Origin: Anticarsia gemmatalis
Lineage: Eukaryota; Arthropoda; Insecta; Lepidoptera; Erebidae
Assembly (NCBI RefSeq): GCF_050436995.1
Contig: NC_134775.1
Location: 4,317,124-4,381,123, forward strand
Length of the DNA stretch: 64,000 bases
Direction: 5' to 3'
In this document: piece after piece, positions 41,355 to 51,951 of the stretch
Layout: each line of letters opens with the position of its first letter
Position numbering within the stretch: the stretch's first letter is position 1
Notes under the pieces: model-generated
What the model saw: the letters and a program-made list of their open reading frames with translations, nothing else
What the model was told of the DNA's origin: nothing
Database searches by the model: none
Made by a program: the position numbers and the translations under genes

Positions 41355-43696
41355 CAGGGTGTAAACGACAGCCTACCGAAAACGAAAAAAAATGACTTTA
41401 GACACGATTCTGGTGCTTATGGCGTTGAAAATTTTCATCGGTTTTTTCTTGATTTTTCCGATTTTTTATGCGGTTTTTTTTATTTTTTCTGGTATTATTT
41501 CGTTAATACTACACAATGCAACATGAATATGAAAAAAAAAACCGTCATATTACTGTTTTTCACAAAAAACAGCAATGGATTAAAACAACGTATAAATTCG
41601 CTATCAGCTGTTCGGCCAACGACACCGCGCCGGCGGCGGCCGGCCGCGACGGTCGACGTCACGCCGCTTACCTACGCGCGCCACACAGACACGATTACGC
41701 ACACAGCTGTCAACCTCACACTTACTAGTATGCAGCGTTACTTAGTATTTGTTCTATGTTAAAAATGAAAATTACATAATTGTCCATAGTTAAACGGAAA
41801 CGATCCAACCCACACAGACGTAGTTTCGAGATATTTAACTTTTAAGTTCAGATCACTAACTTTGGGGACTAACTCAGGACTATAACTTCATGGTGGGTTT
41901 GAATTTTACTTGGATTGTTTTCGTGATATTAAAATTTTAACTTCAAGGAGTGTTTTGGTATACATAACTCATTTTACCCATAGTGTGGGTTGAATCCTTT
42001 CCGTTTAACTATGGCCAATTATCCCGCTCTCCGATAAAAGGTAAATTCATAAGATTTAAAATGTGTGATATCTTATTATTACACGTACAAATACATACAG
42101 AACAACAAAAAATCCTATTGATATTCTTTAGCGCTATAAAAATCTCTAATAAACAATTTAACATGTCGCATCCCCGGTGCAATACTGTCACTTATGCAAA
42201 AATGTAGTTTTTCAGGAGAAGCATTTAAAACGTTGACACTTCACACAACAATGACTTTGTAACATATCTATAGATTTGTTTTTTTTTTACAAAAGTGACA
42301 GTGTTGCACCGGGAGTGCGATGTATTGTCGCTTTGTTCCATTTGTTCTTGCAAAATTCTATTCGATATTTACACGCTCATTCATACTTCATACAAGCGCG
42401 GTGCGACTCGAAAAGTAGATGGCCGTAGTGACGCGTGACGCCGCGACCGCGCGTGGATGTTACATAGATGGGATGCGGCAAAATGGATGCTAAGTAATTC
42501 TCCGGGGATTATGAATTATGATAAGTTAGTTTCTCTGATAAGAATATTAATGGATATTGATTTTTATCATTGTTATGTACCTACATTTTTTATGGTTTAA
42601 TTAAATAAACGTTTCGTGTTTATTTTGTTTACTTTAAGCTGATTTTATGTTATAAATATCAAAGTTTTTTAAACTTACATCAATAATGTTTGTAATGTTA
42701 TTTGGTATTTGAATAAAACTACAATGCAACCAGTAACAACTGTGACAAGTAAAAATAGTAATGCCACATCAATATTTTATTGAATCTAATCTCTCGCTGG
42801 GATCCTAACTCGTCGCTCGTCACCAAATCGGCGGCGCGCGCGCGGACGGCGCGGAGGGAGCGGGTGGCGCGGGCGAGGGGCGGCGCGAGTGAGCGGAGAG
42901 GCGCCCGCGCCGGCGGCTCTCTTTGATCGATAGTTCGAGCAATTCGCTCGCGGAAGACGGAAGCTCTTCACCGGTGTCGTTCGTTATGTCCTATTCGTCG
43001 TGTCGTGTGTGAACTGCTGTTTATTATGACTTGTTATTGTTCCGGTTTTGAGTTGTTAGTGTTTTTATTGTTATTATTTTTGTTGTTATTGTTTTCAAAG
43101 TGCAGTTGTGTTCGTAAATAGGAAGAAATGTTGATGTGTTATGTATGGTGAAGCACGTGGAAGTGCACGGCGTGCCCTGCACCTGTACGTCCGGATCCAA
43201 AGGTACTCAAACTCTCGCCATACACCAGGTATTTGCGTGTTGATAGACATTGATAACAATTTGTTTTAGCACTTCCTTATTATTGGTTACGTTTTGCTAT
43301 TATTGTTTGATTTCACGTAAGCCAAGTAGGTACCTACCTACTTACAATTTTACTATGAGCTATTGTAACATACGGGCCTACTTACGATACCATAAACGAT
43401 ACATAAGATTGTTATCTAATGATAGCGTTGCATACTAGTGAGCGGCGCATAGACGTGGTGGTACGCGTACGTACCTACGACGCGTCGCGACATGTCGTCG
43501 CTCAGCGCGCCGCCGCCGCCAGAAATCTCGTAGGCATGCGCGGAGATACATCGCGTTGTTCACTATACATTGAACGCTCAAAAATGACTAACTCGGGAAC
43601 CAATCATTTCCGACAAATATCGTTGGAGTAAATTTCGCGCATACAGTGTCACAAACTTACCAGTAAAGTTTTCGGTTAGCTGTCATTTACACCCTG
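41355..43696. mobile_element. Second TA-flanked TIR element, inserted upstream of the piggyBac gene
   Basis: CAGGGTGTAAACGACAGCCTACCG at 41355 and its mirror ending 43696, each bordered by TA. The right 260 bp matches the right arm of the Polinton-hosting element (about 32820-33113); the left arm matches only in the first 30 bp, so the interior was rearranged. It contains the inverted 360-bp family copy, a GC-rich block near 41620-41745 related to 33530-33650, and sequence at about 42010-42170 that recurs inverted at about 50220-50370. No gene recognised. Confidence 0.7.
42480..42900 (-). repeat. Dispersed repeat family, inverted copy
   Basis: Reverse complement of about 38220-38660: AATATTTTATTGAATCTAATCTCTCGCTGG and the GC-rich block can be followed throughout. 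Confidence 0.85.
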
Positions 43697-44113
43697 TATG
43701 ACTGACAGTACTATAGCGGGAACGCATACGAAGCCATATTTGGAATTTGCAAAAAGTGGGTCAAAAATGTATCAAAAACAAACATGAACACAAAAATGAC
43801 TAACACTCGTCATAGTGCATGATTCAAGGACTATATAATGATTTTATTTGATTTACTCACTCACCGTTTTATATTTCTTTTTCACTAATATGTTTATTAC
43901 TCAATTTGTTGCAATTCAACAGCCGGCCGCGCATCAAATAACCTCAAATATTTGATTAACCATAGACTTACCACAGATTAAAAAAATACGTTTCGTTTCA
44001 CTGACAAATGATAGACACTATTCCGTATTTGTTTTCTTATTTTAATATTTAGATAAACTGTAAAAAAATATTAAAACCGGGAAGCCATAAATGGCTTGGC
44101 ATGCGGTAAGAGG

Positions 44114-46011
44114 TTAAAGGTTCTTCTAAAATCATCAAAAATGCCACGATTTACTAATAAGACGGCTTTTCAATGCAATGTCCTAGGCTGATTTCATTAA
44201 TAATTGACTTAATAATTCCACCATTCTATACCCTTACTAGTTTTGTGTCGGAAGTTATAAAAATACCATTTATCTGATAATATGGACTTTTATTTTAAAT
44301 TTATGTTACATTCTGTTGTGTTTTTCATTTTATTCATGTAAGTATAATAAAAAAAACTGACATTCCACGGTTAAATATTTTAATTTTGAGGGTAGTTTAT
44401 AAAACGATTGAGACATCGTAATTATGTTTTGTAGTGTATCTGTTCCATTAGTTAGTCTTGAGTCAATATTGTTCCCGTATTCAGAGTGTAAAATAAAGTT
44501 TTATGAGTATTAGGTGGATCAAATTCAAAAATATTTGAAGTTCAGTTGCGAGTAATTCAGCTACTTTAAGGTGAGATATTAAACAGTTTCACTTAGTTTA
44601 CCCCGTTTGTTCTTATTACTTTTCTTAGGTATAAAGTGCCATATATTATTTAAACTAACATCGTAATTATTTCTTCCTTTAGAATTGCAATAATGAACGA
44701 GGAAACTTCGCAAATTAAAGAACAATGGCAAGTTTTTACCTAAGTGTTATATGAAGCGTCTACAAATGGGACACGTGCAAAAGTTAGTAATTAATTTAGC
44801 CCTTTTTTATGATGAAATTAACTTTTTCGGTAAAAGCCTAGCTTAAATTATTTACAAAATAAACTTTTACTTGAATACGTCCACATCCAGTGGACATAAT
44901 CTTTTAGTCAGTATTACCACTTACAAAATGTTTCAAAATTATTATTTTGTTTTTTAATATCAAAAAACGATTATTAAGTGAACGTTAAAAACAAATCACA
45001 TAGGTTTTGCTAAAAAAAATAACAAATATAATTGATAGGTGTTTTAGTTACATATTTTATTATTAATGTTGTGATTAATAGTCAGGTATTATAAGGTGAA
45101 AGTGTAATGGCAGCACTAAAAAAAATTTTTTTTTCCTTCCGTTGTTTAGAGTGATGTTGATAATCAATTATTTTCACAATCGATTGATCGATTATGACAA
45201 ATATATAATATGAAAAGAATAATCCATTTATAATAGCTTATTATTTTAAGCAATTTTATTAGCATATTTGATTTGTTTGCAATAATAATATGTACTTAAA
45301 TATATAAAATAAAACCTCAAATAGCATTACAGTAATCACTGACGTTATCATTACAGCATCCACAAAAACTTCCTTAATCAAAAATATTTTTAATAGTAAG
45401 TCGCAATATAACAGTAGTTTTTTTGGTTTTTAATCTTAATAATATCGTTTAAAAAATAATTAATTCGATTATATTCTATAATCGATTATGACTTCAATTA
45501 TTTCAATAATCGATTAATTGATGATTGATTATCAGCATCACTAGTTGTTTACTTTGTTGTGAACTTGTTAGTTAGCTTTGCTTGCTACTGGTGTTACGAT
45601 TGCTTTCTTGGTTTATCTTCAGTTTTGACTTGCATTGCCCCCGGACTCAATTCTCTGCCCCTCACGACTACTTGTGCTTTCTCATGGACTATCGACGTTA
45701 GTAAAGTAGGTATAGTACCTATCTATTTTTAACATTACTTACCATTTGTTTGCTGCATATACATCAGATTTTTATACAAAATTGTAAAATAATGCATTGT
45801 CTTTGCTCTCACGTAATCTAAATCTGTTTTTTAGACATAAATAATGTAGAACAGCAATTTACATAAGTTTTTTCATGATATAACCTCAAAATATAAAATT
45901 GATCATATTTTTTTCTTGTGGCCCTCTCAAACCAAAAATCTTAATGATTCTGTTTAAGTTAAAGAAACTCTATAGTTTTAACATTTTTTCATTCATAGAC
46001 GCTCCAAAACG
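44114..46011. other. MULE 3 left arm and 5' non-coding region
   Basis: 44118-44290 is an inverted copy of the 3' end of the MULE 3 transposase region (about 47070-47420, with an internal deletion). From 44290 to 46011 the sequence is AT-rich with no gene, apart from the hAT-like MITE listed separately. Confidence 0.65.
45149..45543. mobile_element. hAT-like MITE with 8-bp TSD
   Basis: The ends GAGTGATGTTGATAATCA and TGATTATCAGCATCACTA are inverted repeats, and GTTGTTTA flanks both sides (45141-45148, 45544-45551). TIR type and TSD length fit the hAT superfamily. No coding capacity. Confidence 0.85.
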
Positions 46012-47200
46012 ATGTTAGGTAAAACTTTGTATGGAGACTTGCCATTGTTCTTTATTTCATCGCAAAGAGGAGGAAAACTTGTCATGCTAGGTAACCATCG
46101 TTATTCTAGAAAGCGTCAAAATAAAAACGGACACATAGTGTGGCATTGTGTATCAAAAAATTGTAAGTCTAATTTGGTTACTAATAGTCATTGTAAGATA
46201 GTACTGAAACAGCAAGGCCACAGTTGCCACTCTAACAGTATACATAACGAATTAAAGGAGAAAATTGACGAATGTTTGGAAAGAGCAAAAACGGAGACTA
46301 CTCCTATGCCTACAATTTATAAAGAAACGGTGGAAAAATTAGATTCTACGGAACCCGATTTAGCCCTAACATTACCAAAACACAATAATTTAAAGAAAAG
46401 AATGACTACGTAATAAAGAGCTGCAAACGAAAACTATAAGATTTTTTAAATTCAGAGACGTGAATGTTCGAGGTGTGCACAAAGACTTTTTGCTAGCAGA
46501 TTATGCTGCAAAAAGTCATAAAATATTATTGTTTGCTACAAAAAAATCCAAAGAAATTCTTAAAAATGCGAAATATGTATTTTGCGATGGTACTTTTAAG
46601 GCCGCGGTCCATCCATTTAAACAATTATATACGTTACATGTTGATGTTGGCAGTACTAATACACATACAAATATTATACCTACAGTGTATGCATTATTGC
46701 CAAATAAGAAGCAAAAAACTAATGAGATTTTCTTTCATCTTATAAAAAGTCAAATTCCAGAATTTAATCCAGAATCAATCACAACAGATTTTGAAACAAG
46801 CGCGATGTTAGCAGCTAAAGCTGTGTTCGAGAATGTTACTACTCGAGGGTGTCTTTTTCATTTTAAAAAAGCAGTTCAAAAAAAAGCAAAGTTACTCGGG
46901 ATCACAAAAAAATCTAACATATCCAGAGCTCATGTCAGGCGTTGTATGGCGTTGACGTACCTCCCAAATACAAAGGTGCCAGATGGTTGGCTTTATGTAT
47001 TGGGTGAGTGTATACAAAAAGATAGTAAAACAGTTCAGTTTAATGATTATTTCCGAAGTACCTGGATAGAAAAAAAAATCCGCATTATCAGATAAATGGT
47101 GTTTTTATAACGTCCGACACAAAACTAACAATGCTATAGAATGGTGGCACTCGAGACTTAACAGGACTATAAAAAACAAACCTAACATAGCAGTCTTACT
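46012..47200 (+). pseudogene. MULE 3 transposase (FLYWCH + MULE domain), frameshifted
   Basis: FLYWCH finger at 46060-46240 (LGNHRYSRKRQNKNGHIVWHC, C and the HSCHS pair). The MULE domain has YVFCDGTFKAA (first Asp), ITTDFETSAM (second Asp) and GCLFHFKKA, in a different frame from 46460. A third frame after 47080 carries the C-terminal HKTNNAIEWWHSRLNRT, the expected third acidic region. There is a stop at 46411-46413 and at least two frame changes. The last 300 bp also exist inverted in the left arm. Confidence 0.85.
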
Positions 47201-47527
47201 GAAAACTTAAAATCGATGCCAAATATTATTATAACTTGTAAAAATAAAAATCAAGACTACATATCAAAGAGAACGGAAGAGAGTATACTTAAAGAAAAGA
47301 CAATTAATAGCGCTTTGACAGAACTAATTGATAATGAAATCAGCCTAGGACATTGCATTGAAAAGCTGTCTTATTAGTAATTCGTGGCATTTTTGATGAT
47401 TTTAGAAGAACCTTTAATAGCGAGAGAGTAGTCATTATAGTGACTGTTGATTGTTATTTTAGTTTTAGGATAACATTTTATATTTAATTTTAAATCGGTT
47501 TATGCTGATAAAACACAAAGTTAACTT

Positions 47528-47720
47528 ACCAGTTTTGTTTACTGTACATTTTTCTGAATATACCTTTTTTAGTTAAATTTCAAAGGGAATGCCGCAAGGG
47601 GCGAGTCGATGCATCAAAATAATTATTTAATTGTTAAACTTTTCACTCGCCCCGTAAGGGTTTTCGTAAGGGGCGAACCACAACTCCAATTTAATAAAAA
47701 CGGGGCGAGTGGAACATTTT
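47528..47720. repeat. GC-core inverted repeats beside MULE 3
   Basis: GGGGCGAGT occurs in both orientations several times (47598, 47647, 47701), framing an AT-rich centre. No gene. Confidence 0.45.
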
Positions 47721-48879
47721 AGGGTCTCAGCACACATATGGGATCGGAAAGGGATCGTAACCGTAACGCCTTTCGCCTCGCTGTCAACCAGGCGTCAACC
47801 TACCGTATGCACGTAACGAAAGCGTATCAGCAGCGCCTGTACGTCAACTCGGCTACGGCTAGGCGACACCGCGCTTACGCCTTGCTTATGGATGTTTTCT
47901 CACTTCTTCAACAAGTTTCTCCCTTTGCATCGTTATTTTGTGTTTGAATCGAACTTAAAATTTTAAATAAAACATACGCGCAACACGAATGAAATACTCC
48001 TTGCGAATGGCGGCGTCTTTAGCAGGCAAGTCGCGGGAGGGGAAAGGGGAAAGGGTGGACGAAGAGATGTGAGCTCGGGTACGGAGAGACGTAAGCGCGG
48101 GGACGGAGAAACGTAAGCGCGGGGACGATGAGCCGTAAGCGCGGGAATTCAAGTTCGGAGCCTGTTCCGAGGCGAGGCGATTACGTTATTATTCCGATTA
48201 GTGTGCGTTGCAGTAGGGAGTTTAAGGGTCTCAGCACACATATGGGATCGGAAAGGGATCGTAACCGTAACGCCTTTCGCCTCGCTGTCAACCAGGCGTC
48301 AACCTACCGTATGCACGTAACGAAAGCGTATCAGCAGCGCCTGTACGTCAACTCGGCTACGGCTAGGCGACACCGCGCTTACGCCTCGCTTATGGATATT
48401 TTCTCACTTATTCAATAAGTTTCTCCCTTTGCATCGTTATTTTGTGTTTGAATCGAACTTAAAATTTTAAATAAAACATACGCGCAACACGAATGAAATA
48501 CTCCTTGCGAATGGCGGCGTCTTTAGCAGGCAAGTCGCGGGAGGGGAAAGGGGAAAGGGTGGACGAAGAGATGTGAGCTCGGGTACGGAGAGACGTAAGC
48601 GCGGGGATGGAGAAACGTAAGCGTGGGGACGATGAGCCGTAAGCGCGGGAATTCAAGTTCGGAGCCTGTTCCGAGGCGAGGCGATTACGTTATTATTCCG
48701 ATTAGTGTGCGTTGCAGTAGGGAGTTTAATACAAACCATTCTGAACGGCTCGAGGCGATACGGTGACGATCCCTTTCCGATTCCATATGTGTGCTGAGAC
48801 CCTAATACAAACCATTCTGAACGGCTCGAGGCGATACGGTGACGATCCCTTTCCGATCCCATATGTGTGCTGAGACCCT
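47721..48879. mobile_element. MITE with TTA-type TSD and internal tandem duplications
   Basis: The ends are GGGTCTCAGCACACATATGGGATCGG and its complement, bordered by TTA on each side. The left 504 bp is present twice in tandem (47721-48224 and 48225-48728), each copy beginning with the terminal sequence. The right end holds two tandem copies of a 75-bp block. It has no credible gene. The terminal sequence resembles that of the large transposon at 59583-63732. Confidence 0.75.
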
Positions 48880-48882
48880 TAA

Positions 48883-49738
48883 TCGGAAGGGGCAAGATCC
48901 AGGGGGCGAGCTGATACTACACCGATATTATACTGCATATTTTAGAACGTTAGCTCTTTATACTAAACGGTCGCTTTTTTCTGACCGTTCAAACTTGGTC
49001 GGGTTATCCAAGTATTTCGGTTGTTTCGGCATTTTTATTATATCTCTGTAATTATTTAGTTTTATGAGCTAAAATTAAACATGAAAATAGTTAGATTAAT
49101 ACACTAGTTATTGGAAAAAGTTTTATTTTCCGTTTCCATTCAAAAGTCCTACAATCGGATGTGATACAATACAGTAGTCCGGTCGTAGTAAATTATGCTT
49201 TTTTGCTAATTGCTTATTAATTACTGGGTGCACATACATAAAACTCGGCAAGGCATTGAAGACCCTTACAAGATCCAAATTGACGATGAAAGTTAGGCTC
49301 TAGAGTTGCTACTTTAAGTACTAGGACCTAAAAACCCTTTTTCACTTTTTATTTATATCTTCTGAACGGGATGTTTTTTTCATATTCTGTTTTCACACAT
49401 ATTATAAACAAATTGAAAGCAACGTGCATAAAAAAAAAGTCTACAGTGAACCGTTTTATATGATTTCCAGCAATTGGCCAAACGTCAGCGCAGCGGAAAC
49501 TTGAATATCTTCGCGGTTTTAGGATGCACAAATTTAATTTTAACATAAACATTAATGCACAAATTCACACTAATTTGTGCATGTATTTATTTTCTTCTGC
49601 GTCCACGGGGAAAAAAAGTTCCGCTGGGATGACGTAGTCCCAGCGGAAACCGTTTTCATTGAATAGCTCTGCAGTGGGTGGATACACAAATGTGTACTAT
49701 AGATACACATTTACACGATATCACACACTAATTCTCTG
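48883..49738. other. Unassigned AT-rich sequence
   Basis: No gene or known repeat seen, except a short hairpin at 49619-49648 (TCCGCTGGGATGACGTAGTCCCAGCGGA). Confidence 0.4.
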
Positions 49739-49741
49739 TTA

Positions 49742-50184
49742 GGCGATTAACACACTGCCCCGCATCATGCTGCATATTGCGTGTCGACGCACCTACGCGC
49801 GTTCCTGCGGGAGTGCAGATCTGCATTATCGTGCGGGTTTTTTGCGCACTCACGCGCGTAGGTGTGTTTTGTAGATTCACGCACGGCGGCTCTCATTTAT
49901 TCGCCGTTCTCTGTGGTGGTCGTGCAGTACTGAGCACGCCCATTCAAAATCACGCGCGGCACTGCGGGATTCGGTGTGCCATACCTTGCGTCTCGCCCCG
50001 CACCTACGCGCGGGGGTGCATGTTTCTCCGCGTGTATGCGCGTGATCCGCATGAACGCGCGTGGATGCATTTTCTGTGTGTTAGACTGTGCGTGTTTTCC
50101 ATACAAACGGAGATACTTACAAGCAACGTTCGAACACGCATTCACGCGCTACGCTGCGTGGTGCGGGGCAGTGTGTTAAGCGCC
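49742..50184. mobile_element. MITE with TTA TSD
   Basis: The TIRs GGCGATTAACACACTGCCCCGCA (left) and mirrored at the right end are flanked by TTA at 49739-49741 and 50185-50187, as in PIF/Harbinger-type elements. The interior is GC-rich, with repeated CACCTACGCGCG motifs in both orientations. No gene. Confidence 0.85.
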
Positions 50185-50783
50185 TTAAACTCAAATTACG
50201 ATTTTCCACATTTTTCCGCTGGGCACACGTTGAATTGTTTATTTGAGATTTTTTGCTGCGCCAAAGAATATCAATAGGGTTTTATGTCGATCTGTATGTA
50301 TTTGTACGTGTAATAATTAGATATCACACATTTTATGTATGAATGTACCTTTTATCGGAGAGCGGGATAATTATGTCACTTTCATTTTTAACATAAAACA
50401 AATACTAAGTAACGCTGCACATTTTTTATGGGCGGTAGGTGTAAAATAAGTAAGACACACTAAAAATCACTCCTGAGTTTTTAATTGCAATTTAATTTAA
50501 TTAACGATTTTTATCAATGTAAATCAATTGACATCGGTATATATTTAGTATTTACTACATTTAGTACAGACCCAGTATATGTAGTAATACTACACACCAC
50601 CTGCCAGCTGAACACAAACCAAATCTGCAAGTCACTACACACCTATAACTACACAATGTCTCAATTGAGTGAAACACAGATGACTCAGGCGAAGCTAGAG
50701 GAATCATTTGGTAAGAGGGTGGCTGAACTTGAGGCGCACCTGCAAACTGGTGCTGCCAAGGACACTGTGGCCAAGGTTGTGTC

Positions 50784-51281
50784 ATGTTCTCAGATAAGTT
50801 AGGCATTAACTTAGGACCTATAATAAACAACAACTTACATTGTAGTTTTAAAAATAACTGTTACCATAACCTCAAATTAAATCAAATAGTAGATAGAATT
50901 AGGAACACTCGCTTAGATATAAATACAACAGTAGTTTTGCTGATAGGTGATAGTTTAGGTTTGTATAAAACTGATATTATTGATAGTATTAGCAGTTTAT
51001 TGCAATTAGATTTAGGTAAATTAATTATCTGCGCATTCCCATACTCACAATCTCTTACAGAAAGGGAAAATAAGCGTATACATATGTTAAATAATCAATT
51101 ACATTTAATGACGTCTTATCATAGTGATAAGTTATTGTTTTTTGACACTAATAAGTTTATTAGTAGTTTTATTTATACTCAAGAAACTATGTTTCTTAAT
51201 AGTTCGGACAAACGACAAATTGCTACATTGTTAGCTTATAATATTAACACAGTTATACATAGGTGCTATAACGCAGTTTAG
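50784..51281 (+). CDS. LINE ORF1 with esterase-like (SGNH/GDSL) start motif
   Basis: 165 residues, open. VVLLIGDSLGLYKTD (about residues 48-62) resembles the GDS nucleophile block of SGNH hydrolases found in ORF1 of some CR1-type LINEs, and ICAFPYSQSLTE and LLFFDTNKF follow with the right order of strands. The DxxH block expected near the C-terminus is not clear. It may bind membranes or RNA; its role in these LINEs is uncertain. It lies at the very 5' end of the element. Confidence 0.4.
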   Translation: MFSDKLGINLGPIINNNLHCSFKNNCYHNLKLNQIVDRIRNTRLDINTTVVLLIGDSLGLYKTDIIDSISSLLQLDLGKLIICAFPYSQSLTERENKRIHMLNNQLHLMTSYHSDKLLFFDTNKFISSFIYTQETMFLNSSDKRQIATLLAYNINTVIHRCYNAV

Positions 51282-51951
51282 GTAAAGGGACGACCCAGTA
51301 TTGTGTAGATTCTAACGATACTGTGATTAAATGTATAGGTAGTGTAGTTAGCGACAAGGTTACGAATAATGTATCCGATTCTTTAAACTGACAGGTAGGA
51401 CAATGGATAAACAGCTAGGCTCATTAAAGGACATGGTCTCGTTTTGTATGGAGGAGTGGCTTTAGGTTCATAACATTTTTTAAGCAGCTTGAACTTTTAG
51501 ACTTGGATAGAGCATAATGAAAAGGGTGTAAAATGACAAAAATAAAAATTATTTAGACCTGCATTTTTATGTAAATCAATTTTGAAAATTCGTATACTAT
51601 AAATAATTATTCAAATAACAGCAACATTATAAGTATTATTTTAATGGCAAAATCGGACGCATATGTCGTAGTTGTCATAAATCTGTGGTTGTCATTGTCA
51701 AAAGTAGACTGACTGCATCTACTTCCATGGACTGCATAAACTCGAAACGTTCCGTTATACATTGTTTGACAACACTTAAGAAATAAAACGCTCCATTTTA
51801 TGTAACGTAGGTATGCGTTATAAGTGTTGTTGTTTTTCTCATGAATGCAGGTGTTAAAAAAACTATTTTTTTGTAATATCCGTACACTTTTAGATACTCT
51901 ATGCATATAAGTAAAATTTATTCCGCTTAATAAATATTTGTATTTTAGGCC

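Larger units (their letters stand above)
39249..44113 (-). mobile_element. piggyBac-like element with TTAA duplications and intact transposase
   Basis: Inverted ends CCTCTTACTGCATG (39249) and CATGCGGTAAGAGG (44113) are each directly flanked by TTAA (39245-39248, 44114-44117). The interrupted MULE arm reads continuously if the element and one TTAA are removed. Without the TA element nested in it (41355-43696) it is about 2.5 kb, a normal piggyBac size. Confidence 0.95.
39135..47527. mobile_element. MULE 3 (FLYWCH/Phantom-like) interrupted by piggyBac
   Basis: The left arm AAGTTAACTTTGTGTTTTATCAGC (39135) mirrors the right end at 47527. The match runs through CTCGCTATTAA and, beyond the piggyBac at 39249-44113, continues into 44118-44290. 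Its transposase remnant is at 46012-47200. I could not find a convincing TSD outside the arms. Confidence 0.75.
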
